From contig NC_056714.1 in assembly GCF_018831695.1 (NCBI RefSeq), positions 24,250,376 through 24,314,375 of the forward strand: 64,000 bases of DNA, given 5' to 3'. The translations under genes were made by a program, and so were the position numbers. The notes under the pieces were generated by a model. It was given only the letters and a program-made list of their open reading frames with translations. It was not told where the DNA came from and made no database searches. How positions within the stretch are numbered: position 1 is the first letter of the stretch; each line of letters begins with the position of its first letter. This stretch comes from Puntigrus tetrazona. Its lineage: Eukaryota; Chordata; Actinopteri; Cypriniformes; Cyprinidae. Positions 52,201-64,000 of the stretch are shown here, piece by piece.

Positions 52201-55106
52201 AGAGGATAATCAATGGATACCAATTTATGCCTTTGGCATTGGGTTTTTCTTCAGTAACTATGGTCACATCCATTCAAAGGATACCCCATCATTCATCAGC
52301 TTACTACTAATTTGGATAGAAAAAGATAAAAGAAAAAAGAAAATTATGAGCTCATTATTGTATTATATCACAGAGAGACACCTTCTGCTTGTAGATGTTG
52401 TAACTACATTTTATCACAGTTTCTGTTCTGACTGCCAACAAAATAGCTGTTTTAGCCAAATCATCCATTATATCTTTAATAAAATTACCTAAAATAATCA
52501 GTGTTCAAAAAAGTTACACAAAATCTTAAAAAGTAGAATAAAAATATATTTTCAAAATATATTGAGTAACTGTTTTAATGAAAAACAACCATAGAAAGCC
52601 AAGTTCTGATAAATAATATTTTATAATGATTTTATTAACCAGGATATATAAATGAAGCACATATAAATGAATAGGCATAATTTTCATAGGTTAACATTTT
52701 AATTCTTAAAATAAAAGCTGATTACAGAGTGGAAGGGGTTAAAAAAGCTAATACAGTCCTCTTTTTCCTTTTATTTTTTGAATTGATCATGCTGTTAATC
52801 ATATCTGATATTTCTAATGAAAAGGGCAAAGCAGAGAAGAACGTCAAATCATGCACAATCAGTGCATGCTATTCATCTACATCTGTATTCATCAATGCTC
52901 ATATCATCATTGCAAACCCAGGTGCAGCACATCGACATTCGAAAATTATGAAGTGCTCATCTTGCTGAATCACTCTCTTTTATTTTTCTTCAGGTACACG
53001 AAGATGAAGACAGCTACCAACATTTACATTTTTAACCTGGCTTTGGCCGATGCGTTAGCCACCAGTACTTTACCCTTCCAGAGTGCCAAATACCTCATGA
53101 GCACCTGGCCATTTGGGGAGCTCTTGTGTAAATTGGTCATTGCAATTGACTACTACAACATGTTTACAAGTATTTTCACTCTGACGATGATGAGTGTAGA
53201 CCGTTACATTGCTGTCTGCCATCCAGTGAGAGCCCTGGACTTCCGCACGCCCATTAAAGCAAAGATCATCAACATCTGCATATGGATTCTATCCTCTGCT
53301 GTCGGCTTCCCAGTCATGATTATGGCCGTTACAGTGACAACCACAGGTGAGGAGAAAACAAGTGAAAAAAGTATTGTTATTCAATTCATTAAGTCAGTGA
53401 ATTAATGGCCATTGCTCTGTTCGACACGTGAGTATTATATGGGTTTTTTTTAGCTCAGCAAACTAGATGTTAATATACGTACAATTAAAAACAAAACCAC
53501 TCTGAATTGATGAACAGAGCAGCATGTCGTAGCGATTATTTGCTGAATTCATTATTCTATTTAAACAAATTGCTTTCAATACAACAAATTTAATGACTCG
53601 CTAATTAGGACAGTCACTCGTCTTGGGTCCTGAATGAATCAGCTTTTTATTTATGAAGTCAGTTGCATTATTAATTGCAAATTTCACACTGTCTAATAGG
53701 TACATTTGGTTTGAAACTTTGTTCACAACAGTAATTGCCTGTTTGTAAACAGTACTGTAAAGCCGCTTTGACACAACTTACAGTGTAAAAAGTACTATAT
53801 GAATATTGGCTGTGATGCTTCACTGCCATTCGTAAATCCTCTCCAGAGGCCTCGTGGGATTGTAATATTCCCTTCGAGTGCTTAAAAATATAAAATGTTA
53901 AATTGAAAAATGTGCACTTAAAGAGCCCATACTATATGGGTTATGAAAGGTTCATATTTTGGTTTTAGGAGTACCCAACGACAGGCTTCAAAATTGCAAA
54001 TTCAAAAAATGCTTTCATTGTCTTATAATGTGCGTTTATTTTAACCATAAAGATTTCTAAACGCTTTACTCAAATATAAATTTTTCTCCTTTGCATGATG
54101 CTTTGCGCTATGCGGTCAACGAAGTCAACCAAGGCTCATTAGGCGATCGCCTAATGAGCCTTGATTGACGCTCGGTTGACCGTACGACAAATTTTTGTCA
54201 TACGTTTGTTTACTAAATAAGCCCCAATAACAGAGTGCAATTTCAGTTTTAAACATTACACATTGCATTAAAGGTAGTTTTCAAAAATCCATAAAAAAGG
54301 CACTTTAGGTTTTTCACAAGACTACTGGTTTATGAATTCGGATGTACTAGGCTGCTTGTCATACTATTACAAGGGATGCAGGAAGTCACTTGTTGTCATT
54401 TCGTGCAAAGATAAAATTTGTGCTATTTTAGTGCTCTTGGAATGCTGCAAGGCCAACCAGATTTGAAACAAATACAGGAAATAACTGTTAAAAAAAGTCA
54501 CCGAATTAAAACTGATCGGTAAATTCAACTAAGAAATGCCTCCCATCTTATCTTCTTTTCCATACATTCTTCACAGACAAAACAGTCTGCATGTTGAAAT
54601 TCCCAGACCCGGATTGGTACTGGGATACTGTGACCAAGATCTGTGTTTTCATTTTCGCCTTTGTGGTTCCCGTCTTGGTCATCACCATCTGTTACGGCCT
54701 GATGATCCTTCGTCTCAAGAGTGTTCGCTTGCTGTCCGGCTCCAAAGAGAAGGACAGGAACCTCCGGCGCATCACTCGTATGGTATTGGTTGTGGTGGCG
54801 GCCTTCATCATCTGCTGGACCCCCATTCATATCTTCATCATCATCAAAACTGTAGTGGAGATCAACCATAAGAATCTGCTTGTGGTGGCGTGCTGGCATC
54901 TGTGTATTGCTCTGGGCTACATGAACAGCAGCCTCAACCCGGTCCTGTATGCTTTTCTAGATGAAAACTTCAAGAGGTGCTTCAGAGAATTCTGCTTGCC
55001 CTTTCGTTCCCGCATGGAGCACAGCAGCTTTTCCCGAGCCCGTAGCGCCACGAGAGAGCCCATCTCGGTGTGTGCCAAGTCTGAATCGATAAAACAGCCC
55101 ACATGA
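49249..55106 (+). CDS. oprd1: delta-type opioid receptor (class A GPCR)
   Basis: Coding exons are 49249-49487, 52994-53346 and 54577-55106, with consensus GT-AG introns at the positions usual for opioid receptors (R80 split before Y-T-K-M-K-T; T197/D198 split). The product is 373 aa, the length I recall for a zebrafish delta receptor. The receptor couples to Gi/o proteins at the plasma membrane and binds enkephalins. Visible features are two N-glycosylation sequons (N21, N34), TM1 N71, TM2 L-A-D99, the ligand-binding D132, D149-R150-Y151, the disulphide pair C125/C202, C-W-T-P in TM6, N-P-V-L-Y in TM7 and the D-E-N-F-K-R helix 8. TM6 C-W-T-P replaces the mammalian delta C-W-A-P. Exons 2 and 3 match mammalian OPRD1 best among opioid subtypes. 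The N-terminus and C-tail are divergent, as expected. Cyprinids have two delta paralogues, and which one this is remains open. Confidence 0.95.
49488..52993 (+). other. oprd1 intron 1
   Basis: A 3.5 kb intron, donor AG|GTAAGA and acceptor TTCTTCAG. It is AT-rich with a T run at about 50236-50264 and a long hairpin at 51806-51876 (listed separately). No internal exon is supported. Confidence 0.85.
51806..51876. repeat. near-perfect 71-base hairpin in oprd1 intron 1
   Basis: The left arm (51806-51832, TGAATCAC ... TTCATTGT) pairs with the right arm (51851-51876) with a single bulged base. TTAGG and CCTAA extend the stem to a six-base loop. The size resembles a microRNA precursor, but the AT-rich, almost perfect pairing also fits a tiny palindromic MITE. 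Confidence 0.75.
53347..54576 (+). other. oprd1 intron 2
   Basis: A 1.23 kb intron, donor ACAG|GTGAGG and acceptor TTCTTCACAG. Its middle carries interspersed-repeat-like sequence beginning near 53920 (AAAGAGCCCATACTATATGGG) and a strong palindrome at 54113-54182. Confidence 0.85.
54113..54182. repeat. 70-base inverted repeat with a 32-base perfect palindrome
   Basis: Positions 54131-54162 form a perfect palindrome centred on GGCGATCGCC with no loop. Flanking arms (CGGTCAAC ... and ... GGTTGACCG) extend the match to 54113-54182 with a few mismatches. Such sequences can extrude cruciforms and are often the core of a MITE. Confidence 0.85.
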
Positions 55107-56765
55107 CTAGACCTGGAACACATGCCTCCTGATACACAGCCGAGGACACGGAAAGATCTGCAGTCTGAGGTCACCCAGATCTCCACCACTGAGTTTTAAG
55201 CTCCTTTGAGGTAAACATAACTTGACAAGAAGTCCATATACTGAAGGCAAAATGCCATATTGGTTTATCAGTCCTTTTTTTTTATCCTTTTCTACCTTTC
55301 TTAATTTCACTTTGTGGAAAAGCAATGGATGGCTCGCTGCAAAATGAGATCATTTGGACCAATGTACAGTAATCATGTTATGGAAAAAAGACGTGGCCCT
55401 GAATGGTCAACAGGAAATCTACGTTCATTAGTGGTATATAACCGATCAAAGTGGATTCCCATAATCAGATTTTTAAATGAAAGCCAGTGTGTTTCCCTGG
55501 AAATGGTGTACTTGTAACTGAAATACAAGTGTCCAAACAATGAACTAAATACACTAATTAATTTTCTCAATTAATCAGCTGTAATATTTTAAAGAAAGAA
55601 GTATTCTTGAACAATGAAAATGCACAGAGGTATTTCTCCACTCCATAATAAAATGATTTCATGAGACCTGAGGATAAAGATATATGGAGAAAGAGAGAGG
55701 TGTTTGAAACAGAGGATGGAGCAAAATGTCATCTCAAGGTTTGCAGGATAGATTTGCATGGATGACAGGGCTCCTTCCCTCAGGATGGCCGTTTAAACAC
55801 ACTGTTATATAAACTTTTGACACATTATTCATTTCTTGGTGTTTGATAAGGTGTCATTTTGTAAATTTGTTCTACTAGTGAAGGTGTTTGAAGACCTTTG
55901 AGGATGAAGTATACAGTGTTCATACTGGGAGCATACAATAGGTGTAGATGTGCTCTAAGTCTATTACAGAGGAGCTTTTAGATATTTTCATCTTAGTTCT
56001 TTGTAATGAAGTATTTAGTGCAACCGTTCTTGCATTTCATTGCCATTACCACAGAACAGCTGTTTTTTGACCTTCTTCAAATTCCAAAGTTGAAATGACA
56101 TTTAATGAGTCATTTTGTGATATTAGCGTTTGATTCTAAATGTCAGCTTTGTTGTAAAAAGGAGAGTGATTTTAGTTTCTTAAGCTGTTATAGACAAACT
56201 TTTTCCAGTCAAAGATGTTTTTGTATTAGCAGTGAATATTGCTTTGCTGTAGAACCTTGTATGTACTTTTGTGCAGCTGTTATAGATATTTTCTCATGAT
56301 TATATTTTTATGGATGCACCACAATTAGACATCACAAATGTCAGTGTTTATGTTGTGAAAGCTGAAAAACAATTACACTTTTCTGTAGATTGCATGAATG
56401 TTGGGAAAAAAATAACCTGCGTCTAAAAAAACCCTTTACTACACACATGACAAGCAAGACTTCTAAGATACACATTCATCTCACCAAGATATACATTTAT
56501 CATGTCATTATCTATTGAATGATAAATAAGCTTGTCAACCTTTTAAGGTGTTTTAAAGAGTGGTTTGGTAAAATATAACAAAAGCCTTAAAAAAAGAGAA
56601 ATGAAAAACTACTATGCTAATTTTCTGCAGGTACTTGTAAAGGTTAGAGACTCAAGCACTGTTACATAATCTCTTCAGCAGACAACCTATAGACCCCTGT
56701 TATGAAATATACTCGATAAGTGCTTTTGAAACAAGACAAAAATAAAATGAGGTTGTTGTATAATG
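55107..56765 (+). other. oprd1 3' UTR
   Basis: Non-coding sequence after the receptor stop codon up to the AATAAA at 56741-56746. It has no inserted element that I can see. The length is inferred. Confidence 0.45.
56741..56746 (+). terminator. AATAAA polyadenylation signal candidate for oprd1
   Basis: A canonical hexamer in AAAAATAAAATGAGG, with GTTGTTG-type GT-rich sequence close downstream. Usage is not proven. Confidence 0.4.
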
Positions 56766-57224
56766 ACTGTTGACCAAATCGTTTGCATTTTTGCTTACTT
56801 TGTCGTCTGTGTAGTCATATGAAACTAAACGTTGTTTCACCCAGGCTTGTGTGTTTGTATATATATATATATATATAATTATTATTAACATTTTTAATAA
56901 TAATAATTATGCCATCATCTACTTCCATTGTACCATTGTGTGGAAATACAATATGGTAAAGCTGGGTGTGAGGAAGTGAGGACACGTCTTATATAATTTA
57001 AAGAATCAACAGCCTCTGCTAATACTTAATTTGTTTGTCATTAAACAGCAGTTTTGGATTTAACTATTTTTTTAACTATGAGTTTACACCGAAAAAATTC
57101 CATGTTTTATGAGAAATCACTGATTTTTTGCGACGTAGAATTTATTTTACGGCACTTCTCATTTATTTCTATAGTATCCGTAAATGGCGATTGACTGTCG
57201 CACATTTGCGCTCTGTTTGATATT

Positions 57225-57302
57225 CACGTGACTTCAGTGCTGTAATGTGCTTGTTTATCAAGGCACACGTTATCCGAGCTGACCGCTACGATTTCTCCAA
57301 CG
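57225..57302 (+). other. possible untranslated first exon
   Basis: A CACGTG E-box (57225-57230) is followed by about 70 bases that end in CCAACG before a perfect donor GTAAGTAA (57303-57310). CpGs are more frequent here than nearby. No partner exon was identified. Confidence 0.2.
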
Positions 57303-59202
57303 GTAAGTAATACGGAAATAACACAAGCTAACATTAAAGCTATCCACCGTAATTACTACAGCGTTATATTTACGCCTTGCACTCGCTTGACTGTAGGGGG
57401 CTCCAAAGTCTTAAAATTCTGTAACAGGTCGACTTCTCAAACATTGTTTGCGTGCTTTAAGGGCACTTTAGGAAGGGGACGCCATTTGTAGAGATGTTCT
57501 AAACTAAAGTGAGCAACTTAGTCCCTTCACGAAGGGCCCTACCACAAAACGCAGGGCCACCAGTTGCACCGCGCAAATGATGTCCCCGAGTAAGACACAG
57601 ACGATATTTAAAGCTGTTGTATGTACGTTTTTGACTCTTTTAAAGCAATAACATAATGTGCTTGAAGATATTTAGGAAACTTGTTACGTTAACCTAAACT
57701 TGTTAGGCTATAGCCAGTAATTGCACTCTGAAATGCGCATATCGGGAAGGTTTAGGGCTGGGAACGCAGTACTCATTTCCACCGCTAACCGGCAACATTA
57801 CATCCTGCACCTTTATTCTGAACGATCCTGCCCACTTCCAGTTGTTGGAAAACACAGCGTATTGCTGTCAAGGAATCATGTTAAAGATATAATAATATCA
57901 TCAACTACGGGCACTAAAAGTACTATATCTCACCCAAACCTGTCAACAAGGTTAGCCAGTAGTTGTGAATCACAGGTGTTTTATATGAGATGAGGACATG
58001 ACTGCATCCAGTGCAAGAACTTTCAATTTGTAATATTACTTAAAATTATGTTATTTATCTGTTATACTGAGAGAGACCTTTCTTTTTTTTATTTTGATTT
58101 TGAGGTTTATTTTGGTTTTAGCAAATCAGCTCTTTCTTGCGTTGTTAGTTTTCTGTGCCTTGTCTTGGACTTTTACATAATTCCTTTGGTGTTTGTAGTC
58201 AGTCTGCATCTAATCTTGTTCAGCTCTAGTACTATGCCTATGTCTATTTTCCCCAGCTTCTCCACGTTACAGTTGTTCATTGCCATGTATCTGTGCCATC
58301 TAGTGCATCTTTGAGTCTATATTTAGTATAAGCAAAATACTTAAGTACTGTTAAAATTAGATACTCAAATCTTATTAGTCATGTTGTTCTTGTAAAGTGT
58401 AGCGAAATAATTTTCACTGTAAGTTATTAGTACTTTTCCTCAATTATGGTTTTCACGTACTATTTACACCTCTTCAAAGAGGGTATAAAACAGGTCCTGA
58501 AACTCTAATATGTTGACTGTCATCAAGTCAAGAGTGAAACTGTGCTCTTAATGAGTCCAAGCCGGTTGTTTTTTTTCCAGCATAACCGAAAATAGCGATC
58601 CTATTTACTGTGGCTTTCTGTATGTGAAAGGAGCGGAAGCAGTTCACCTGTTATATTTGAGTAGCGCCCTGACATTTAAAGCACAGGCATATTCCTTGTG
58701 CCATAGTAAGGATAATGAACTCTGTAAATGGCTGTGGGAGGATACAAAGTCTCAACCGGCCAACAGACACAAATACAGAAACAGATGAGCAAATGGCCTG
58801 AATAACGAACAACATCATTATGGTCAGCGAATGTCGCTTATGTGCTTCTCCAGTTCCTCGTGATTGAGGTTTGGAGTGTCAGTTACATAATGGCATAAAC
58901 AGCAGATCACAGAGCAACGCTGTTTATAGTGGGTGGAGGGAAGCATCACGAGGCTCAGTAATGACAAGAGACACAGCATGCCAGCTAGATTGATCAGGAG
59001 GATCACACTCTGTACTAAATTGCGCTCAACCCCATTCAGTGTCCTTATGAGATGCATTATTAACAAGCTGCCAGCTAAATCAGAGTCAGCATAGATTTTA
59101 CACTCAATGCACATTGTTATACATTTGCCAAGAGATTTTTTAACGTGCTAAATCAAAAAAGTAGTATTCCTTTGAAGAGAAAATGCTTAGCTTCTTCAGT
59201 TG

Positions 59203-59203
<1 letters not shown>

Positions 59204-59272
<69 letters not shown>
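59204..59272. repeat. (AT)n microsatellite
   Basis: About 34 uninterrupted AT units. Confidence 0.95.
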
Positions 59273-59276
<4 letters not shown>

Positions 59277-60992
59277 TTATTGGGCTAAGTGTCACACACT
59301 AGCTAAAATAAAATATATGCATAAATATTAAAAACATATATTTGGTCAGTGATGCTCAAGTTTAGCTGTTCCCATGTAATTTATCTCAGGGGATGTAGTA
59401 AAATCATGCCCATTTGCAGTAAGATCAATCTTCCATTAAGCAAGGGTTGCTCTGTTCAGTTTCCAGAGCGACCGTCAAAATGAGATGCGGTACAATAATG
59501 ACTGGTCTAATGGTTAAAGGCATCCTGATGTTATAAACATATAATGCACATCGCCTGAAAGATGTCAACATTTTTAAGTTATAATGCTCCCTCCCTCTCT
59601 TTTTTTTTTGAAAAAAACAACAACAAAAAAAACATGAACAGCTTTCTGATGTCCATGTGACCAATTAGATCCTGCTGCAAAATCTGAGGTGAGGAAAATA
59701 TTTTCCACTTAAAATTCTTGATTGCGTGAATTACATTTAAAATTTCACCAGTGAAAACTTCATGAACAAAAAACGCTCCAGTTGTTTGTGATGAATAGGC
59801 TATGTGGTTTTAAACTTTTTTTTTTTTGAAGAAGAAGAATTCACAAAAATACTCTGTGCACCTTTAAAGAGTAAGTGCCACCATGTGCCACTTTTGGGGC
59901 ATTAAAAGCTCACAAAGCACTGCTTTAAATGAAATCGACCAATCACCAGAGGGGTTTAGAAAAATAAATCGATGGACAAATCGTTTAGGAGAGGTCGAAC
60001 AAATAGGGTAAAAATAAATGTATATTTAAATTATATATTATTACTACATTTCATGCATGTCATCTGTTGTTTAGGACTCCCAAAACCAAAACTTGCACCT
60101 TTTACAACCCATAGCTTAATAGGGGCACTTCAAACAATTGCCTGCTGTGAAAGTTTTGAAACCGCATGAGTCAGTTATACATTTGCGAATCAAACACATT
60201 TAATGTAGCTTGCTGGCATTAAAAAATAACATTTAAAGCCAGTGCCCTGTCCACTTCTCAGTGCAGCTGCCTCACACCGGGCATCAGAAAACATTGATGA
60301 CAGCATTAAACGATGGTGGTCAATTAAGTGCTTGCAGGAGAGGCTGTTAGCATTTCAAAGCTTTCAGAGAAAGTGGGCCTTGAAGGGCTTTTCAACTGAA
60401 ATACCCCACAAAGTCTCTCAGCATGACTCACTGTGGGCTGGAACATAAAGACCAGACCAGGAGCACAATACCATTTCCCCTTCATGGATGCTGAAGTGCT
60501 GCTTTGATCTGCAAATTTTATCAATAGTGATCAAATCATTTCCAGTCTCAAGTGTTTTCAACAATTTAGGACATACTTACGTAAGCATCAACTTCGACAT
60601 TTCATATGTAAGAGAGTATACATAAATGTCTGTTTGCAATCATAGGGCCAGTTTATAGAATTCAGGTTAATGTAAACAATCTTTTTTTTGTTTCCTCCAT
60701 CTGTGGAGCATAAATGCAGGCATTTCAGAGACGGAGACATTAGCCATCAGGCTAATTAAAATAGAAATTCTCAATCCAAACACGTGTAATGAACATACTA
60801 AGATGTAAGCAACTAAACTGAAGATCACCGTTTCAGTCTTGAGAGCACATCGCTGCCATCCAGTGGATAAACAGCACAAATACAAAGAAACATTTAGTGA
60901 AATGATACTTTAAAATACCTTTAAAAGGAGCAACTGAAAGAACTCAAACATTTTATAACTTTAATCATCCTTATGTCAGAAATGAATTCTAG

Positions 60993-61022
<30 letters not shown>
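60993..61022. repeat. A homopolymer run
   Basis: Thirty consecutive A bases downstream of rcc1. On the rcc1 strand this is a T run, so it is not a templated poly(A) tail of that gene. Confidence 0.9.
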
Positions 61023-61026
<4 letters not shown>

Positions 61027-61291
61027 TCTAAAATCAATTTACTTATTAGCATGCCACATTTAATCTCCTCTAAATGTGTGTGCATTTTTTTAAACAAGTA
61101 ATCATACATCAGATTCTGTAAAACCTCATTTTTATTAAGTGTCCACAGGGCCAGCAATGCATGGATACATTAAGTCGTTTCATTTTAGGAAATAGGAAAA
61201 TAGTTTAACACTGCAAGGCGCAGGAATACCAAATCAGTTTTTTTTTTGTTTTTTTTTGGGTGAGTGATATTAGACCTGCTACCGTAAACCT

Positions 61292-61734
61292 TTTATTGCT
61301 CAGACCAAAATGTGGATTTTAAAAAAAGAAAAAAAAAAAACCAAAACATTTTCCAAGACTTCTCTAAAAGACGTATTAAATCAGCTCATACATGCATACA
61401 ATCACTCACGACAGGCGGTCTCCAGGAGGCATACTAAAGAACTTTGTTAAAAAGAATTAAGAGAAAAAAGAAAAAGAAACAAAAAAAAGTGTCCATAAAA
61501 AAGATCTGATCATCTACCGGACCGTATCCAGTGAATGTTTGGACTTCCCATAAAGCGGGATAAAAAGGTTTAATTAGATGATACTCATCCTACCCTCTCC
61601 CCTCATTTGCTGACTTAGCTCAGCACAGGAAGCATTACCAACCCCAGACTCCCCCGATCATGATCAAGCTATAGGTTACAGATACCACTGATACAGTAGT
61701 TTGGCTCAGCTGTCTTTAGTCAAGAAGTTAAAGA
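61292..61734 (-). other. rcc1 3' UTR
   Basis: Non-coding sequence following the rcc1 stop codon on the minus strand. The reverse-complement AATAAA at 61292-61297 is a candidate end and another lies at 61131-61136. Confidence 0.35.
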
Positions 61735-64000
61735 TCAGCTCTCCTGCTTGTCTTTGACCAGCAGGACTGTGTGCTGCCCTCCACTGGACACGGATAGAAC
61801 TACACGGTTCTCCAGCTGCTTGCCTGCCATCTCCACTGGGCTCCATTCATCCTCCTCCTCTCCTGTACCCAGCTGCAGGTTGGTGCCCATGCCCCAGGAA
61901 AAAACAGAGCCTGGCCAAAAGATAGCAATGTTAGAAAACTAAAACGGCTCTGATGATCAAAACAAGCCAACCGTACGTTCTGTTATTTGGTCCTAAAAAT
62001 AACCTGCTCTGATTGGTGCAATTAATGTAATTAGAGGTTGAAGATACATTTGCGAACAACACACACATTGCGTCATTTGAGGCATTTGCCATTTTAAACT
62101 ACAGGCACAAACAATACTAAAACCTAACATGAATTCAATCCACCGTGTGTTCTGATGAGATGGTTAAAACAGGACAGAAAATCTCTGATTGCTGCAACAA
62201 CAAAAAAAAAATTAAGTAAAAATCTAACATAATTGGACTTGTTGAATGAGTTTAAATTAGTGCTCTCAAAAAAAAAAAAAAAAAAAAACATTACCCCCAA
62301 AATAAAAGCTTGTTTACATAATATATACTCAGTACACATACATATTGTATATAGAATACATACTTAAATACTTTCAAAACATTTGCTAAATGTGTGTGCA
62401 TTCAAATTTATATATTTATAATATATATTGTATTTATATAATACAAACATGTATTAATTTTTTTTTTTTTACGCCATACACAATGATATATTACACAAAC
62501 TTATTTTGGATGATTAAATTTGACAAATCATTTGTAAGATTTTAACTAGTGCTATTGCAAACAATCATTTTATTTAACTTTCTACCAGAATCCTGAAAAG
62601 CAAAAAAATTAAAGCAGCACAACTTAACTATGATAAGGTCTGAACAATTTTGTAGAGGCAAAAATATTTAAGATTAGGCAAAATGAACCCAAAGCCAAAA
62701 GAATCCGTTTTGGTTACAGTGGTCGGAGATCAGGGAGTGAAATGTAAAAGCACCAGGATAGGATGCAGTCTCACCTTGTTTAGTGACAGCGTAGCTCACA
62801 GAGGCACCACAGGCAACCATCTGAACGTCACTGATCCCCGTAACCGCCGTGGGCTCACTCTTCTCCCCCGCATCCTTCCCCAGGCCCAGACGGCCATACT
62901 CCGCCCGACCAAGACTGTACACTTGTCCTGTGGATGAAGACAGCAGATCAATTTTGGACCATTGGTAAAACATTAAGATGTTGATGTAATGTCAGTTTAA
63001 TGCAAGAGTAACACAAACAAGATTTACAGATGAATCACCTTCTGAATTCAGGCACAGTGTGTGATGCTGCCCCCCAGAGAAGCCCACCCAAGAGGTGGTG
63101 GAGTTCTTGAAAGAACTGAGTTTCACAGGAACAAAGCAGGTGTTTGTGCTTTGGGTGCCTGTATAAAAGGAGCAAGAAGAAAAATTCTCTACAAATTCAG
63201 AGAGATTATTTTATCTTCAGGACTGAGTGAGCTAGGAGTCGTACCAAGCTGGTGGTAATTGGACAGGCCAAATCCATAGACGTGCCCCTCTTTAGACACA
63301 GCAAAGGTGAAGTACGCTCCACAGAAGACATCAGTGAAGACAACCTTCCCCCGTGGCTTAATGATAACCATCTGTGGCTCCAGCAGCCTCACTGGGGAAC
63401 GGAAAATAGTTGTTATAAGCAGCACAATGATTTTCAGCTCAAGAAATCTCTAATTGTTTTTGAAGGATTATGTAGCATTAAATACTGCATTTCATTTACT
63501 GCAAATTCAGCTTTCAATTATAGGTAGAAACTACAGTGACAGTTTAATCAAAACAGAGATACATACTCAATCCCTTCCTTCCTCCACGGTTAGCAAAGTG
63601 CTCAGCCACACGGCCCAGCTGTCCTTGTTCTCCACATCCTGAGGTGTACAGCTCTCCATTCACAGTCATCATCACCAAGTGGTCATTTCCTTTAGATTGA
63701 GGGCAAAAACATTGCTAGGCAGATTATTTGCATAGACAATGGCGTAAAGGTAGAGCATGAATTCCTATGACCCACCTGAGACTATTTTAACCACAGGCTT
63801 GTCTATAGGAACTTTGACAGGCAATGTGCATTTTTTCATAGGTTCCAGAAGTCCAATGACACCATTATTGTCCTACAATAGAAATGATAAGTCATTCAAA
63901 ATTGCTACAACGTTACTACTTGCACAATATAAAAATGTCTATACTCACTCTAAAAGAGCCCCAGACATAGACAACCCCGTCCTCCGTGAGTGCAGCTGTG
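61735..64000 (-). CDS. rcc1: rcc1, Ran guanine-nucleotide exchange factor (3' part)
   Basis: RCC1 sits on chromatin and loads GTP onto Ran, which drives nuclear transport and spindle assembly. Exons in transcript order are 64000-63949 (continues past the window), 63872-63776, 63689-63567, 63391-63245, 63158-63039, 62927-62775 and 61910-61735. All junctions are GT-AG and most are phase 1 at a glycine codon, roughly one propeller blade per exon. Blade signatures are clear: LYTSGCGEQGQLGR, HVYGFGLSNYHQLG, VYSLGRAEYGRLGLG and FSWGMGTNLQLGTG. The exon containing GVIGLLEPMK and the end SSGGQHTVLLVKDKQES match vertebrate RCC1 closely. The stop codon is at 61735-61737. The N-terminal tail with the Ran- and histone-binding region and the first blades lie outside the window. 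No breaks are seen. Confidence 0.95.
62290..62460 (-). repeat. AT-rich interspersed repeat in the last rcc1 intron
   Basis: AAAATAAAAGCTTGTTTACATAATATA is followed by GTACACATACATATTGTATATAG and a TTTATATATTTATAATATA core. This is the order seen in the common fish repeat whose opposite-strand remnant lies at about 5.4-5.5 kb. Poly-A runs flank it. Confidence 0.55.

Larger units (their letters stand above)
56766..61200. other. intergenic DNA between oprd1 and rcc1 3' ends
   Basis: This lies between two convergent genes. It contains an AT microsatellite, a long A run and a small CpG-bearing patch around 57.2-57.6 kb that looks promoter-like. The open frame on the minus strand at 58824-59114 has no recognisable domain. 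Confidence 0.45.

Noticed and set aside
58824..59114. 96-codon minus-strand frame with a hydrophobic middle
   Set aside because: No start context, no partner exon and no family resemblance. The hydrophobic stretch alone is not evidence.
60993..61022. A run as the tail of a processed pseudogene
   Set aside because: No coding-like or mRNA-like sequence or target duplication precedes it on the plus strand.
61735..64000. snoRNAs of the SNHG3 type, which lie beside human RCC1
   Set aside because: In human they lie upstream of RCC1. Here the upstream side is beyond the window, and no H/ACA pair was recognised in the visible introns.

Overview
The window looks like nuclear DNA from a teleost fish, most likely a cyprinid (zebrafish/carp group). 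It holds four split vertebrate protein genes with consensus splice sites. It also holds AT-rich intergenic DNA, long dinucleotide and GATA microsatellites, and several short interspersed elements whose layout I know from cyprinid genomes. No bacterial-type operons, tRNA, rRNA or CRISPR arrays were seen. Splice junctions below were placed by reading frames across consensus sites and checking them against remembered vertebrate family sequences. No alignment was run.

Layout. (1) 1.4-8.0 kb, + strand: tent5b-like gene (non-canonical poly(A) polymerase, FAM46 family), two coding exons, 393 aa. It has a CCAAT/octamer/TATA promoter and a repeat-rich first intron. (2) 8-30.6 kb: gene desert with microsatellites, old interspersed repeats and a hAT-like remnant. 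It also contains a very young, complete but non-autonomous LTR retroelement (20709-23294, target duplication GATAT) with no reverse transcriptase, and two unassigned exon-like segments near 25 kb. (3) 30.8-40.0 kb, + strand: tcea3 (TFIIS family elongation factor), read here as 23 coding exons and 696 aa. (4) 40-49 kb: intergenic, with a CA microsatellite and MITEs. (5) 49.2-55.1 kb, + strand: a complete delta-type opioid receptor gene (oprd1-like), three coding exons, 373 aa. (6) 56.8-61.2 kb: intergenic. (7) 61.7-64.0 kb, - strand: the 3' part of rcc1 (Ran guanine-nucleotide exchange factor), seven exons visible, running off the right edge.

The most unusual content is in tcea3. Twelve small consecutive exons (33663-37179) are all multiples of three and all phase 2-2. 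They encode variants of one linker unit that starts with R/K-R/K-D and ends with K-R-P-S then K-K-E-R. This roughly doubles the length known for mammalian TCEA3 (about 348 aa). Most of the array's donor sites are weak at intron position +3, so cassette-style alternative splicing is plausible. The same gene carries a textbook U12-type AT-AC intron (38124-38233) and a GC-AG intron (37180-37791).

The four genes do not form a pathway. Their human counterparts all lie on chromosome 1p36-p35, so the window appears to be a rearranged, compacted piece of that conserved synteny block.
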